Of a DNA stretch of 45,000 nucleotides, positions 23,240 through 33,107 are shown in pieces. The DNA comes from Actinidia chinensis (Eukaryota; Streptophyta; Magnoliopsida; Ericales; Actinidiaceae), in contig CM018914.1 in the NCBI GenBank assembly GCA_009663005.1, forward strand, positions 12,633,319 through 12,678,318, read 5' to 3'. Numbering within the stretch: position 1 is the first letter of the stretch; each line of letters opens with the position of its first letter. The notes below the pieces were generated by a model, which saw only the letters and a list, made by a program, of their open reading frames with translations, searched no databases and was not told the origin of the DNA. The position numbers and the translations under genes are program-made.

Positions 23240-24912
23240 ATTTTCGTTATCATAACAAATTTAGTGACGATTTAACTTTATATGAATGGTTAAAATTAGG
23301 TTAAAATAAGAGTTAAATCGAGTGATTTTGGTTGGACATAAAGAAATATATCAATGTCACTTTCACATCTTCTTATCCATCTCCTCATCCTCGTTGCCTT
23401 CGCCTTTGCCGTCTTCGACATCATCATCTTTTCCATCTAGGATGCCGGTTTTTTTGCGAATTCAAAACTCATCAACCGTAAGATGCGAGAACGAGAGGAG
23501 ATTATAAGGTTTTACGAGAGGTGCCGATGAGGCAGAGGATGGTGACTTTAGAGGAGTAGCCCGAAGCAGGTTTCTATCTTGGATTTGCGAGTACCTATTT
23601 GATGCATCATGTCTAAAAAAGATTCTTATATATAAGTAACTCTTATTGTTTAGTAGACAAAAATAACTCTACAAATATCGAATTGCATACATTCTCCCTA
23701 TCAAGTAATTTATTTATATAAAAAATATTTATAAACATCTATTTATAATATATACAATATAAGTATGTAATCTTTTTAAAGTTCAAGATATCAAAATCAA
23801 ATCATTACAAAAACTTACTCCTTCCCCTATGTAAGGTTGTGTAATTGATATAATTTGGGAATTTGGATTATCAATCACAAGCATTTGGAAAGGTTTTCAA
23901 GCATATTCATGCAAACTCGTGCTAAGAGAGACTTGTATGATATATTGTGGATGATAAAGGGGACTTCGAGAGACGTTGAGGGATGTCGAGGGTAAATGCT
24001 GAGAGGTAGCAAATTCACAGAGAATTCGTAGGTACTTTGCGGGATTTTCGAGGGATCGAGACGCAAAAAATTGCAGCATCAAAAATTGCGCTGCTAGGGT
24101 TTTTTATACCTATAAAAGCCCAGAATACTTCCTTAGATCTAGATCTGAGCCGCCTCTATCATTATACTCTAAAAAAAGCCATTCTCTATCTTCTAGAGAG
24201 TTCAGAAACAAATCTTAGCACAAATCATCTTCAACCATATTAAAGAAATCAAGATTCTTGATGGAGTTCAAGGCGTGAAGTCTATTCTAAGGGGATCTGA
24301 ACGGTGATCAAGTACAGAGACGGTAAATCGTGGATACAAGCTAGATCTAGACAATCATTAAATTATGGAGATGATAGATTTTGATTGTAAGAGTCTTGTA
24401 ACTGTTTGAATATTAAGTTATACTGCATGATCTTTATCCGGCAAAGAAGCCACATGATTTTTATCCCATTTAAGGGTTTTCACGAAAAAAGTCTGGTGTG
24501 CTCTTGATTGAATAGTTTGTTCTCTTTTTGTCTTGGATCGTCCAATATTGCTCATAGTCTGATATCTTCATTAACTATTGTAGCTTTTAGATATTTGGAT
24601 AAAATATAGACAAATGCTATATTTTTCACCCTCCAATGTCATCATCCTTTCTCTCATCGGAACCTCTCGTACAACCTTATTATCTCCTCTCGTTTTCGAA
24701 TTTTATAGTTGATGAGTTTGGCATCCGAGAAGAAAGAAGACAATGTTGAAGAGCATGACGACAACAATATGAATAAGAAGATGTGAAGAAGATGACATTG
24801 AGGTATTTCTCGTTATCCAATGAAAATCACCCGATTTAAACCCAATTGTAATTATTCATATAAGGTTAAATCGTCATTGAATTTGTTATGATAAATTTTT
24901 CATAACGAAAAT
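23240..24912. mobile_element. Long-TIR (MULE-like) element, about 1.67 kb
   Basis: The two ends are long inverted repeats of about 280-315 bp (23240-23554 and 24629-24912). Both begin ATTTTCGTTAT when read inward and share, in order, CATAACAAATT, GACGATTTAAC, TTATATGAAT, CACATCTTCTTAT, GGATGCC, AACTCATCAAC and ACGAGAGGAGAT. Divergence is visible but the match runs the whole arm. Long arms around an unrelated centre fit Mutator-like or foldback elements. No transposase is present, so it is non-autonomous. A 9-bp target duplication was not found at these borders. Confidence 0.75.
23838..24560 (+). mobile_element. LTR-like insert inside the long-TIR element
   Basis: The centre of the long-TIR element looks like a copia-type LTR. 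It has TGTGTAATTGATA near the left edge, a TATA-like CCTATAAAAGCCCAG near 24109, a leader of about 300 bases and a TTTATCC...AAGGGTTTTCACG...TCTGGTGTGCTCT tail typical of plant LTR 3' parts. This suggests a solo LTR nested in the element, or LTR sequence captured by it. The exact ends are uncertain. Confidence 0.4.
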
Positions 24913-25027
24913 ATCCTCTGAACCATCCACATGTTTGGTTATAATAAATATGTATTATTGTTAGTTTTTTTTATTTAAAAAAACCTAAATACATAATTGC
25001 ATGTTTTTATGGGAATACTTTGATTAA

Positions 25028-25248
25028 GGCTCTGTTTAGAATCAGTTTATTTGAGCTTTTCGGCTGACTTTTTTTCTTAAAATAAGCAAAAAAATCAGTC
25101 AGAGTTAGTTTTTTTATTTTTTTTGTTTTTTTGCTTATTTTCTTATTTTTATTTAAAATAAAGCTAAAAAAGCAAAAAAAATTAAAAATTTTGGCTTTTT
25201 TGATAGTAAGCATAAAAAACTTGGCTTTTAAGCATTACTAACAGAGCC
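25028..25248. mobile_element. Tourist-like (PIF/Harbinger) MITE, copy 2
   Basis: The 221-bp element begins GGCTCTGTTTAG and ends AACAGAGCC, and is flanked on both sides by TAA (25025-25027 and 25249-25251). Its right half shares TTGATAG and GGCTTTTAAGCATTAC with the element at 2005-2211, so both belong to one family. It is non-coding; the minus-strand Lys-rich frame across it is an A/T artefact. Confidence 0.85.
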
Positions 25249-25251
25249 TAA

Positions 25252-25985
25252 ATTGTAATTACTGTTGACTTTTGGAAATAATTTTGGTGGATTGTTAATT
25301 TGGTATCAATAATAAATTTATTTAATGACAAATGCCATAAATATGAACAAGTTTGGATTTGTTTAAAAAAAAAACTTTATTGTAACTTGATATAAAAGTT
25401 GAGATGTATCTACAAAAATATCGTCTAAATAGGAGTCGAGCCTAAGTTCCCCTTGACCTTTGTATTATTTCAAACTCATAGTGTATATGTTAAGGGCATT
25501 GTTAAGGTCAAATATTAAAACATGTTTTTATTTTTTTGGGTGCCAATGAAGCTGTTAAAAGAGAAGTTAAAACTCTCAGACGTTAGAATGTTTGGTAACT
25601 GTTAAGAGAGAAAAAGAGGGAGGAAAAAGACAGAAAAAAAGTAGGAAAGAGAGAGATTAGAGAGGAGAAGGAATGATCAGTAGGAGAATTATTGGATGTG
25701 ACTAATTTATTAGTTAATATTGTTAAAATAAAGTCTTTAATTTTAATGATTACAATTGTTTAAAACCAAGTCAAGACTAAACTTCTATTGAAAATCTTTG
25801 TTAAATAAAAAAAACTTAAGTGGTCTTGAAAATAAACTTGCACATATTCAAAAGGAGACTCGAAACTCTCTACAAGTCATATTCAATATTAATATACATA
25901 CAAAAGTGTTAAAAGAAAGAGTTTAATACTTAAACTAAAAATGGATACTTAACATCTAAAAATGTTAAAAGAAATAGGTAAATCT
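25252..25985. other. Gene-free intergenic stretch
   Basis: An AT-rich region with a purine-rich patch (about 25600-25680). No gene or defined element is visible. Confidence 0.55.
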
Positions 25986-25997
25986 ACTCACTGTCAA

Positions 25998-26485
25998 AGG
26001 TTCGCTCGACCGAACTTGACAGCAAGCCACAACCGAAGTATGAAATAAACATAGCAGACTTACTAAAAATTTAGTTTTGAGACGACCGAAGTTAAACTCT
26101 GGTTGACCAAAAGTGGTAAGGCCATGACCGAAATTCAGAGCCTAAGTCACAAAGGCACAGCCGAATGATTAGAATGCAAAGAAAATTTAAATAGGTATGC
26201 TTTCTGAAAAAACAGTTTTGTGACGACCGAATATGAACTTCGATTGAGTTCAGGCACAACCAAATTCAAAGAAGCATAGTTGAAGTCAAATGCCAAAACA
26301 CAACAACTAAGTTACTCTCTGGAAACTCAGGCCGCTGACGACCGAACCTAAAGTTCGATTGTCCGAAATTTGAATTGGGTATGACCGAAGTTGTACAACT
26401 TGAAGCAAAGACAAATTTGAAGGCCACTGGAAATTTCGTTCAAACACGACCTAACATAAACTTCGGTCGACCGAAGTTCACAACC
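25998..26485. repeat. Array of CCGAA...TTCGG palindromic units
   Basis: A unit of the form GACGACCGAA, a short spacer, then AACTTCG and TTGA recurs near 26081, 26222, 26338 and 26446, at intervals of about 141, 116 and 108 bases. A first CTCGACCGAAC lies near 26006. The last unit contains the perfect palindrome ACTTCGGTCGACCGAAGT (26460-26477). Each unit is itself an imperfect inverted repeat. The array lies just upstream of copia-LTR-like sequence. Confidence 0.75.
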
Positions 26486-26499
26486 GAAGTTTAAATTAG

Positions 26500-27060
26500 A
26501 TCTAATGGCTGGGGTGTTAAATCAGAACGGCTAGATCAGTGCATTTAATACTTCAACGTTTAAAAATTGTACCTAAGCTTATAAAATCAATCATTGAGGT
26601 TATTGGGATGACATTGAAGAATTCTTAACTTATATTTTTGCTAGCATTCAATACTTAAATCCTTGATATTCATTGTAAGTTTTTTTTTAAGATCAAAAAC
26701 ATATAAAGAGTTACATCACTCTAGAGAAAGATAGTTTCATTGTATTCATTATTCATATCTGGAGTTGGTGTATTTCAAGTTACTTCATTTATTGTAACCA
26801 TTGAAAAATCATGGTTAAGTGATTGTGAGATTCCAAAAATAGAAAAGTCTTGAAGACTAGAAGAATTCTAGTGTGTAAAGGTTTGGCGAGTACCCGCATA
26901 CTTGCTTGAAGATAATGATATCTCAAGGAAGTCTTGGAGAAGTGGACGTAGGCACAGATTCGTCGAACCACTATAAATAGTTTGTAATCTGTTCTCTCTT
27001 CTCTTTATATTAGGGCAGACCACTATAAATAGCTTACATTGATACATATAATTGAGTAAA
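26500..27060 (+). mobile_element. Copia-type (SIRE/Maximus-like) LTR remnant
   Basis: The block at 26877-26980 has the signature of the 3' part of plant copia LTRs: GGTTTGGCGAGTACCCGCAT, then AGTGGACGTAGGCAC and TCGTCGAACCACTATAAA. It is preceded by a leader-like region with a weak TATA (CTTATAAAATC near 26577). CCACTATAAATAG recurs about 50 bases later (27019), a small local duplication. No internal gag-pol region is present, so this is a solo or truncated LTR. The ends are not fixed. Confidence 0.5.
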
Positions 27061-27199
27061 ATATGCATAGTAAGTTAATTGATTAATTTTTAATTGGTCA
27101 TTAAGAGTAGTAACTTATTTCACCCCTCATAATTTGCTTTCTAGCTAACAAATATCATAACCGACATGAAATTTTAGCATTCGTAACGGAGATTTTTGT

Positions 27200-27411
27200 A
27201 ATGATAGGTACACACCCAAAAATTATAGGTACACACCCAAAAATAGGTGTATATAAGACACACTCACTTTTTGTATCTCACAAATACAGTGGGGCCCGTC
27301 TTAATTAGGGTTTGTAGAAAATCATAATTAGGGCGGACCTCACTGTATTTGTGAGATACATTTTTGGGTGTGTCTTGTACACACTCATTTTTAAGTGTGT
27401 ACCTATCATTT
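27200..27411. mobile_element. Inverted-repeat (MITE-like) element of about 212 bp
   Basis: The ends are AATGATAGGTACACACCC and GTGTGTACCTATCATT, inverted copies of each other. A second nested inverted pair of about 28 bases, TGTATCTCACAAATACAGTG (27273 on) against its complement ending at 27360, makes nearly the whole element one hairpin. GGTACACACCCAAAAAT at the left end is repeated in direct orientation (27207 and 27228). It is non-coding; target duplication is not clear. Confidence 0.75.
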
Positions 27412-30400
27412 TTCTTGCACAAATTACAAATATGGCCATTGTTGAAATTTATAGTAATTTATTGAGGGAGTGAACCATACGTCAACGTTGAACAGAAACC
27501 CATATGGGCACTGTTCCCAGATATATAGAGATAGAGATAGAGAGTGTGTAACTCCCAGTCCCAGATGGTCAATTTATATATTAAATGGGGCAGCATCATA
27601 ACAAATGTTAAACTGCAGGTGTTTTATTAATTGCAGGGTGAGGTTATGATGAGGCTACCAGTATTTATTTGTCTCTTTCTGTTTGTCTTAGCTTTGGAAT
27701 CTCTTTCTCTCACTATGTTTTAGACAAATAACAAAAAAACTCTAATATTTAACCTTAATAACAAATTAAATTTTATAGTTTTAATTATAACAAATTAAAT
27801 CTTGTTTTGGTTTGGTAACAACTGAAACCATTCCCTAGTATCCTTTCATTAGGTAAATGACAACATTCAACATTATGACCCTTCAAAAGCTTTAAACCAT
27901 GCATTTAGGACTTATTTTTATGCAATTAAGACGCATTTTCAAGTTAAATGTTCAAATCACTCTTTAGAGTTTTGCGTAAAAATGAGAAAAAAAGACTTAT
28001 GAACAACATCGTTTCCCCAACTTTTGGGTTATAATTAATTAATTATGTCAAATCTAATGAAACGAAGATTGACGGTTGGTCTCAATTATGGCATGATAAA
28101 AAATCTAGAATTTGATTTATCACAGTATTAAAATTACAGAATTTAATTTCTTACCGAGGTCAAACCCTGAAATTATTTTTTTTTATAATTTTTCCTATTT
28201 TTTAAAACTAGTTAATCTTTAAATCCAATTTCTTGCATTGATTTTAGTATCTTGTTGTCTCTTTCTCTTCTTCTGGAGCATCCACATGACGCTAGCTAAA
28301 ATATTCTTTTTGACTAATTTAACTAGTAAAATTCTCAAAAATTACCTAAATCAGATTAGGTAAAAAAATCCACAAATTTAACCTTGATACAATTTCTAGT
28401 AAAAAAATGACTACGAACTGTTCTGGGAACTTAATTTTTTATTACTTTTCATGCATCTCTTTTTATATCGACCAACTTTTTATAAAAGAGTAAATTACAT
28501 ATTACACCCTTATGCTTTTAGCAAAATCTCTTTGCATCATTGGAAGGGTAAAAAATATAACTGTTGAAAAAAATACAATGGTCGTAAATATGTTAACCGA
28601 TTTAAAAATATATCTTTTATAAATACCACTATTGGAACAATTAAAAATATGATCGTTGAAGAAAAGATTAGAATGGAATGAATAAATAAAATATTAAATA
28701 AGTGACACTCTAATAAAATAGAGTTAGAATAGATAGACTGACAGAGTGAGTGTTTAAAAAGTGTCAAGTTAAAATAAAAAATATAATTTTTGAATTATAA
28801 TTTGACTCATATTCAGTGAGACTGATGTAGATACTATTAGCCTTCGAATCTCTCTCACTATATTTTTGTAAATGCATACGGGTACCGTTTAAGCCTCATT
28901 TGATTCATAATTTTAAGTCAACTTTTCTTTAGACATTTTTCAGCCTTGATTTTAATATCTTGTTGTTTTAATATTTTTATTTTTTTCAATATTTTATTTT
29001 TTAATTCTTTGCGATTAGATGAATCGAAAAAATAAAATAAAATAAATTTAAAAATTAATAAAGACAAGTAATAAGGACAAAAATGATTTTTTTTTGTTTT
29101 CATTAAAATTTTGCAATTATGTTTTAATTTTTTATATTTTTCTTGTTCCTCTAGTTATGACAAACTAGAAAAGAAAAGAAAAGCTAGTGATTTTTATTTT
29201 TTTTTCCAATTACACTCCTTAATTTTTTATTTTTATTAGAATAAATTTACTTAAATACCTACTTTACTTATATATTTTCACTACTTATAAGAATATTTAC
29301 GCAAATTCACTATAACAAAGAAAAAAAAAAAGAATGCCATTAGATAAAAGGGGAGTGGTAAAAGTTGTACTTTCTTGCTCAAAGTTTACTTACTTTAAAA
29401 AGTTTTATACAACAGTAAAAAGGTAAAATTGTGAGATCTTGATTTCACTTTATCTAATGAAGTTCTTTTGTAATGATTTTCATATCCTTTTTGTTTGAAT
29501 TTTTTGTTTATAGTGATTTCTTTTGTATTTTTGGTCAAAAACTTTTAAGTTCCTTTTGACTATAGTCTACACTCTATGCACTAAAAAATTTAAAAAGTAT
29601 GAATTGAATTTGGAAAGACATCTCCTTTATCCTCAAGTTTAAAATGGTACATTTCAACTCCCTCCCAAAAAAAAAAATTACAAAAGCCATTGTTGGAAAA
29701 TATTCTAAAATTTATGTAAATATTAACACTATATGAAATATAATAAAATTAAAATTTTGAATACAACTATGATACCACATCGTCGTGTTAACGTGATATC
29801 ATAAACCAATTATATTATGCCACGTAGATATAGAGTACCCTACCATGCATATGTGGTAATTATACGTACGTAATAGGTAGTGAGCTGAATTAGAGTAGAT
29901 ACTTACATTAAATCGGGTGTCCACTTGCATATGTAGTGTTTTGTTATTGATTTCTAATATCACGTCAACTTGATGACCGCTGCATCAAGGTTATATTCAA
30001 TTTTTTCTCATAGAGATAGAATCGTGGTATAATCAGTTACATTTCAAAAGTTCAAATTAATTAATTTCAAATTTTATATTTTTTAATATTTTAAAGTTCA
30101 AAAAATCAAGAAATTATGTAAAGATTTTAGATACAAGTGCTATCTATTTGTATCTATAACTGTTATAACAAATAAAAATGCAAAAACAATGATGATTAGG
30201 TGGGAAAAGAATGAGGTGATAATTGATGATTTGACTTGTTAATCATCAACCTAATCTGCTGGTCATGTAGCATTTATTTGACTTGTATAAAAGGAAACTA
30301 GTAATCATGATCCCATTCATTGAGTGGAAAATTACATTCATGCATTGAGTGCAAAATCACATTGATGTGATTAAAAAATATTAATAATTTTTAATAATTC

Positions 30401-30630
30401 GATATTCAATTCAAAAATTAAGAAAAATATTTTTTATGATGAACACAAAATTTTTAGCATTTTTTATGATTTTGTTCTAAATTGATCAAAAATAATTTTC
30501 TTCTAATTTTCTTAATTTATATAGTTCTTCCATGTAAAAGCAAAATGAAAGTATGTGAAACCACAACATTTAATTTTATTTTTTTTCATCTATGTGTAGA
30601 AATTCACTAACTTAACTAGTTGGACAGATG
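27412..30630. other. Gene-free, very AT-rich intergenic stretch
   Basis: No gene, RNA or defined element is recognised over this 3.2 kb. Short open frames such as 28767-28537 and 29103-28918 (minus) are Ile/Lys/Phe-rich translations of A/T runs. A GATA/GA-type short repeat lies near 27524-27545. Confidence 0.55.
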
Positions 30631-30639
30631 AACTCTATG

Positions 30640-31110
30640 ACTAATAATGATATTTCCTTTAACAATACTCCAATTTTTTTTTACAATTCTTGCAATCCAA
30701 ATAGAATAAAAGCGTTGTGCATTGAAAAGATTTTTCGTCATAAACAAGAAAAAGAGTGTTTCTATGTACACAAAGAGTATGTCCCGTAACATGGTTTCCA
30801 TTTTCCGAGACCTATCTTTTAATATAAAAGTGTTTGAAATGATAATAATTTTTATGAATATCTTATTTGTTTAATACTAATAATGATAATTCCGCTAACA
30901 ATACTCTCATTTTTCTTAAAATTCTGGCAATCCCAATCTAAAATAAGCTCATGCATTATAAAGGCATCTCTGGTCATAAAATGAAAAAGAGTCTTCTATG
31001 TGCATAAATGGTGGGTCCCAATGGTCCTACTGGATCCAGCGTTTATAAAAAATTGTTTGGAAGAATAATAACTTTTATGACTATTTTATTTGATAATCAG
31101 CATTAGTAAG
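30640..31110. repeat. Tandem duplication of about 236 bp
   Basis: Two diverged copies (30640-30875 and 30876 to about 31110) share, in order, ACTAATAATGATA, AACAATACTC, TTCT(T/G)GCAATCC, GTCATAAA, GAAAAAGAGT, TTCTATGT and TTTATGA blocks. Divergence, with small indels, is clear. The copies lie 250-700 bp before the CT-rich leader region of the next gene. Confidence 0.75.
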
Positions 31111-31360
31111 ATATAATCCACCTTAATTCTCTATTTATATAATTTTATCTAAATCTAAAATTAATCACAACACTATTTTTTTTATAAACCAAAGTTAGGC
31201 CAAGGGCTTTTTAGACATTTCAGAGCTACTAGTAGCATATCCCTCACATTAATACCTGAAATTAAAGAATATCCCGAAGGGTACTATAGGTATAATTAAT
31301 ACGTGTCCTCCTTTCCCGAGCGTATCTAAACATCTTCAAATCTCGCTTTGACCGTCGTAC

Positions 31361-31361
31361 T

Positions 31362-31392
<31 letters not shown>

Positions 31393-31434
31393 CCTTCCTC
31401 ATCGCCTTTTCGCCGCTGTTGCAGACCAAGCTCT

Positions 31435-31482
<48 letters not shown>

Positions 31483-31668
31483 CTCTCCTCATAGCCTTTC
31501 GCCGCTGGTGAGACCACCAAGCTCTCCCTCCCCTCCTCTCTCTCTTCTCCTCCCTCCCTTCCCTCTCTCTATCTTACACTTTTCGTCACTGCCACTGCAA
31601 AAGTATATTATGTACAGAAAGGGGAGGAAAAGGGGAAGAGAGAAGAGAGAGAGAGAGACGAGAGAGAG
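31361..31668. repeat. Duplicated CT-rich block with facing GA run
   Basis: Two CT microsatellites (about 31367-31393 and 31437-31472) each lead into CTCAT(C/A)GCCTTT, CGCCGCTG and CCAAGCTCTCCCTCC (from 31398 and 31488), so a unit of about 90 bp is tandemly duplicated. A GA run follows at about 31638-31668 in the opposite sense and could pair with the CT runs. Arg/Glu-rich minus-strand frames here (31520-31262) are translations of the repeat, not genes. Confidence 0.8.
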
Positions 31669-31719
31669 TGTAGGTTTTGTATTTCCGTTTGATTATCTTC
31701 TCCTTCTCCCAAATCTCAA

Positions 31720-31726
31720 TATAAAA
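31720..31726 (+). promoter_or_regulatory. Candidate TATA box of the phosphatidylserine synthase gene
   Basis: TATAAAA in the context CAATATAAAACTCTC, about 120 bases before the splice donor of the inferred untranslated first exon. This implies a transcription start near 31750. It is a prediction from motif and position only. Confidence 0.4.
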
Positions 31727-31749
31727 CTCTCTCTCATATCATTGTTTCT

Positions 31750-31841
31750 CCAATCTCTCGCTCTCTGAGTTCCAAGTCTCTCTTCGATCCGACGGCCACG
31801 ATCTCCTCGTCATCCAATCGTACGGCCAGACCTCGCTTTAC
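31750..31841 (+). other. Inferred 5' untranslated exon of the phosphatidylserine synthase gene
   Basis: A pyrimidine-rich leader ends at a good donor (TTTAC then GTAAGT at 31842). An acceptor at 33074-33075 (CTATAG) lies 32 bases before the ATG at 33108, so a leader intron of about 1.23 kb (31842-33075) is expected. The 5' end is approximate. Confidence 0.5.
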
Positions 31842-32281
31842 GTAAGTCACCCTAAATTAACACGTCTTTTCGGCCGCCTCTATCTCTCTCTCCCCAATTC
31901 CTTTCTGCATAATCTATCTATAAACTTCTTCTTCTTCTTTTCTGTCTCTCTATTTATATATAGTATACATTCTTTATTTTCGGGGTCACTTTATAACGAA
32001 GTACGTTTTTTGTTCGGGTAAAAAATCAAATACATTTTTTATCTTACAACTTTTTATTTGAGTACAAATCTTTGCGAGATTTCATTGTTCTCTTTGTTTC
32101 TAGATCGCTGTATTCTAATTGCATTAGAATTATGAGTTTTGTTGGTTTCTACTGTGCTCACTGTTTGGTGATGAATTGGATTATTGAATTGCAATTGTGC
32201 TTGTACGTAAATTTTGAATCTTGGGCTAATTATTTTCACAATTTACGGGTTTTAGTTTCTGTTAAGTTCTTTTAATAAGTT

Positions 32282-32294
32282 CGATTATTTATTA

Positions 32295-32342
<48 letters not shown>

Positions 32343-32343
32343 G
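32282..32343. repeat. (TTA)n microsatellite in the leader intron
   Basis: A near-perfect run of ATT/TTA units in the intron before the first coding exon of the phosphatidylserine synthase gene. Confidence 0.9.
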
Positions 32344-33107
32344 TCATTAGCATTATGGTATGTTAAATTATTTTAAGGCTCCATTTGAATATGCATGGAT
32401 TTTAAATTAAGAAATTTTGTGTTTGATTTTAACAAAATTAAAGGATTAAAAATAGCTTACCCGTGAAGAGTGAAATATGAATTAAATGCAGAAGAGATGC
32501 ATTTAATTGGAATGCTTGTATAAATCCATGGCACAAAAGATTTCAAAGAAAGATTTCCAATACATCATGGTATAGCTCTTAAACTTAGTGTCGGAATTCG
32601 TATACAAAACTATCAAATCTAATTCTAAACTATTCTCCTTAGATAAAAAAGTCAAATCCCTTCATTTGAAACACACTCGTCAACATGGAGTCTCAAATCC
32701 TTCTATGATTGTCATGGTGTTTTGTTATTATACTATGTAGAAGTTTAATACAATCACCTATATTTAAGATTCAAGTTTGTTTTTTAGAGTTTAGCGCGTA
32801 GTTATTTGGGTATTGATTTTTAGCTACATGGTTCCCTGGTCCTGAAGATTAATTTTTGAATCCTAAAGCAGTGATATTCAATTTTTTGAATCTTATGGTT
32901 AAGAGAAAATGGTTTCTTGTTCATCACCTCTCTTTAGAATATTATCATCCTCTCTCTATTGATTTGTACTGGGAACTTTGATAATTTCGTTTTGTTTTGT
33001 TTTGTTTAGTTCTTTATTATCTTGTTTGTGCCACATTATCAACAACTATGAGTCCCATTGTTTTGCTGTCTATAGCGAGCAAGTCACACCTATTGTACAA
33101 CGGGGCT

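Noticed and set aside
31262..31520. Arg/Glu-rich minus-strand frames
   Set aside because: They are translations of CT/GA microsatellites and cover the leader region of the synthase gene.
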